A stretch of 64,000 bases of DNA from Pseudomonas bharatica CSV86. GTDB taxonomy: Bacteria; Pseudomonadota; Gammaproteobacteria; Pseudomonadales; Pseudomonadaceae. The position numbers and the translations under genes are program-made. Positions 62,545 through 64,000 of this stretch are shown here, piece after piece (position 1 is the stretch's first letter; every line of letters begins with the position of its first letter). Where the stretch lies: the NCBI RefSeq assembly GCF_000319305.2, contig NZ_AMWJ02000005.1:1-64000 (forward strand), written 5' to 3'. The notes below the pieces were generated by a model, which worked only from the letters and a program-made list of their open reading frames with translations, was not told the origin of the DNA and ran no database searches.

Positions 62545-63055
62545 ATGACCACCACACCACAGGAACACCTGCTGGACTGGCTGCGTGATGCCCACGCCAT
62601 GGAGCAGCAGGCCGAAAGCATGCTCAAGGCCCAGGCCGAGCGCCTGGAACACTACCCCTTGCTCAAGACCCGGATCGTCAAGCACATCGAGGAAACCCGC
62701 GGCCAGCAACGCCAGTTGGTGGGCTGTATCGAACGCCTGGGCGGCAGCACCTCGACCCTCAAGGACCTGGCGGGCAAGTTGATGGCTTTTGCTCAGGCGT
62801 AGGTGGCATGACCATGAGCGATGAGGTGGTCAAGGGCGCCATGGCCGGTTACGTGTTCGAGAATCTGGAAATCGCCAGCTACACCGTGTTGATCGAAGCC
62901 GCCGAGGCGGCGGGAGACGTGGCCACCGCCGAGGTCTGCCGCTCGATCATCAAGGAGGAGATCGCCATGGCCGACTGGCTGAGGGAGCACCTCCGGAAGT
63001 GACCCGAGCCTTCCTTGAACGTTCGGCCGATCCGGATGCCGAGGCCAAGCGCTAA
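62545..63055 (+). CDS. Ferritin-like DUF892 (YciF/YciE-type) protein
   Basis: Four-helix ferritin-like protein of about 170 residues, split by one frame error at 62803. Part 1 starts MTTTPQEHLLDWLRDAHAME (AGGAG upstream) and contains LLDWLRDAHAMEQQAESMLK, HYPLLKTRIVKHIEETRGQQ and VGCIERLGGSTSTLKDLAGK. Part 2 is VVKGAMAGYVFENLEIASYT, AAEAAGDVATAEVCRSIIKE and EIAMADWLREHLRK. The Glu and His residues for a di-metal site (A-M-E, H-I-E-E-T, F-E-N-L-E, K-E-E) fit the DUF892 pattern. In other bacteria YciF-type proteins are general-stress (RpoS) proteins. Ends SADPDAEAKR. Confidence 0.87.
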
Positions 63056-63060
63056 CCAGA

Positions 63061-63100
63061 AAAAAACCGCGCCGGGCCAAGCGCCGGCGCGGTTTTTTTT
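63061..63100. terminator. Bidirectional intrinsic terminator between DUF892 and Mn-catalase genes
   Basis: CCGCGCCGG-N8-CCGGCGCGG with an A-run on one side and eight T on the other, directly after the DUF892 stop (63055) and overlapping the probable catalase stop (63099-63101). Serves both convergent genes. Confidence 0.92.
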
Positions 63101-63970
63101 ACGCCTCGTCGTTATTGACCTTGCCAAGGTCAGCCGCGGTGATCGGCTGCGCGTTGGGTTGGACATGGTCCTGAGCTTCATGCTTTCAAGGTGCTTGCGG
63201 AAAAATCGTCCAGTTCAACCGAGGCCGAACCATCGCCACCATCCACCGCCGGTTGCGGCTCTTCCACGTATACCCAGTCTTCGCCCTCGTTCCACGGCCC
63301 GCGCATTTCGCCGCGCTGGAGAGGTTGAAGTAGGTCCGGTTGAATTCCGGATGGCCGGGCAGTTTGCCTTGCGGGAAGTTCGGCTGGATCGAGTGCAGGG
63401 CCTTTTCGAAGGACTGCTGGTGGGCGATTTCCCGGCTCATGAGAAAGCCCAGTGCGTCCTTGATGCCTGGATCGTCGGTGACGTTGATCAGGCGCTCGTA
63501 GACGATCTTGGCCCGGGCCTCGGCGGCGATGTTCGAGCGCAGGTCGGCCGTCGGCTCGCCGATGGTGTCGATATAGGCCGCCGTCCACGGCACGCCGGCG
63601 GAATTCACCAAGGGCGCGCCGGCGCCGTATAGCAGGCTGGTGATGTGCGAGTCATTGCCCGCGCCGGTCAACGAGCGATACAGCTCGCCTTCCGCTTCCA
63701 CACCTTCGGCAAGCCGGCCCTTGGCGCCCTGTTGAGCATCACCACGATGGAGCCGATGACTTCCAGGTGACTCAGTTCTTCGGTGGCGATATCGAACAGC
63801 ATGTCCTTGCGTCCTGGGTCATCCTCGCTGACCGCCTGGGTAAAGTAGCGCATCGCTGCGGCGAGTTCGCCCTGGGGGCCACCGAACTGTTCCAGCAGCA
63901 GGTTGGCCAATGCCGGATCCGGCGCGCTGACGCGCACGGTGTACTGCAATCGCTTGTTGTGCATGAACAT
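63099..63970 (-). CDS. Manganese (non-heme) catalase
   Basis: Di-manganese catalase degrading hydrogen peroxide, about 290 residues. Starts MFMHNKRLQYTVRVSAPDPA after GAGGAA. Metal ligands: Glu in LLEQFGGPQGELAAAMRYFT, Glu and His in DIATEELSHLEVIGSIVVML, Glu in AAEARAKIVYERLINVTDDP, and Glu/His in FLMSREIAHQQSFEKALHSI. The tail reads DWVYVEEPQPAVDGGDGSAS and, after an apparent frame error at 63177, EAQDHVQPNAQPITAADLGK and VNNDEA, ending in the terminator at 63099. An in-frame TGA at 63178 would give a shorter protein. Breaks also near 63705 and 63320. Confidence 0.9.
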
Positions 63971-64000
63971 GAGATTCTTCCTCGGCGAGCAGCCGGGGCG

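Overview
The window looks like chromosome from a fluorescent-group Pseudomonas (putida/fluorescens complex). The reasons are the high GC content, the gene set (glcC/glcDEFGB, vanR/vanAB, czcCBA next to an OprD porin, gluconate dehydrogenase, Mn-catalase) and many intergenic copies of a Pseudomonas-type REP sequence built around GCTGGCAAGCCAGCTCCCAC. The most important caveat is sequence quality. Nearly every gene outside about 15.7-34.5 kb is broken by single-base losses or gains, mostly one base dropped from a short G or C run, while the protein stays well conserved on both sides of each break. I treat these as sequencing or assembly errors and give gene spans as the full conserved reading across frames, not as pseudogenes.

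Layout. 1-3.1 kb (minus): end of an RND drug-efflux operon (permease, periplasmic adaptor) and an acyltransferase-3. 3.3-5.5 kb: a serine beta-lactamase-like hydrolase divergent from a LysR regulator. 5.5-6.25 kb: a ~740-bp inverted repeat with hexanucleotide tracts in its loop. 6.3-8.4 kb: an AbrB-type membrane protein divergent from a LysR gene, then a 0.38-kb palindromic element (copy A). 8.8-16.9 kb: a carboxylate module made of a LysR regulator divergent from a PrpF/GalD-type isomerase, DctA, a CitMHS citrate transporter, an OprD porin and a chemoreceptor with a large periplasmic domain. 17-20.3 kb: cystathionine beta-lyase and a TreS-like GH13 enzyme. 20.4-27.9 kb: the glycolate/glyoxylate operon glcDEFG-glcB with divergent glcC and two perfect operator palindromes. 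28.1-34 kb: an NTF2-like protein, an NCS1 permease, an aldehyde dehydrogenase, then a succinate-semialdehyde-type dehydrogenase divergent from a LysR regulator. 34.2-42.1 kb: an alpha/beta hydrolase, czcCBA metal efflux and a divergent OprD porin. 42.3-46.8 kb: a DHA2 exporter and the vanillate demethylation locus vanR/vanAB with palindromic operators and a very large hairpin at the vanB stop. 47-53.5 kb: an orphan polyamine-type binding protein, two adjacent related 2OG-Fe(II) oxygenases, and the three-subunit gluconate 2-dehydrogenase. 53.6-59.9 kb: a GST, a hybrid histidine kinase, a SulP transporter, DUF421, a small membrane protein and a CinA-type amidohydrolase. 60-61.7 kb: copy B of the palindromic element, interrupted by an IS3-family element. 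61.9-64 kb: two small unknown genes, a DUF892 ferritin-like protein and a Mn-catalase.

Together the genes describe a soil or plant-associated organism taking up and oxidising organic acids, lignin aromatics (vanillate) and gluconate, with metal and drug efflux. I saw no rRNA, tRNA, CRISPR array, prophage or defence system. The least explained structures are the non-coding repeats: the giant hexamer-looped inverted repeat, the two-copy palindromic element and the vanB hairpin.
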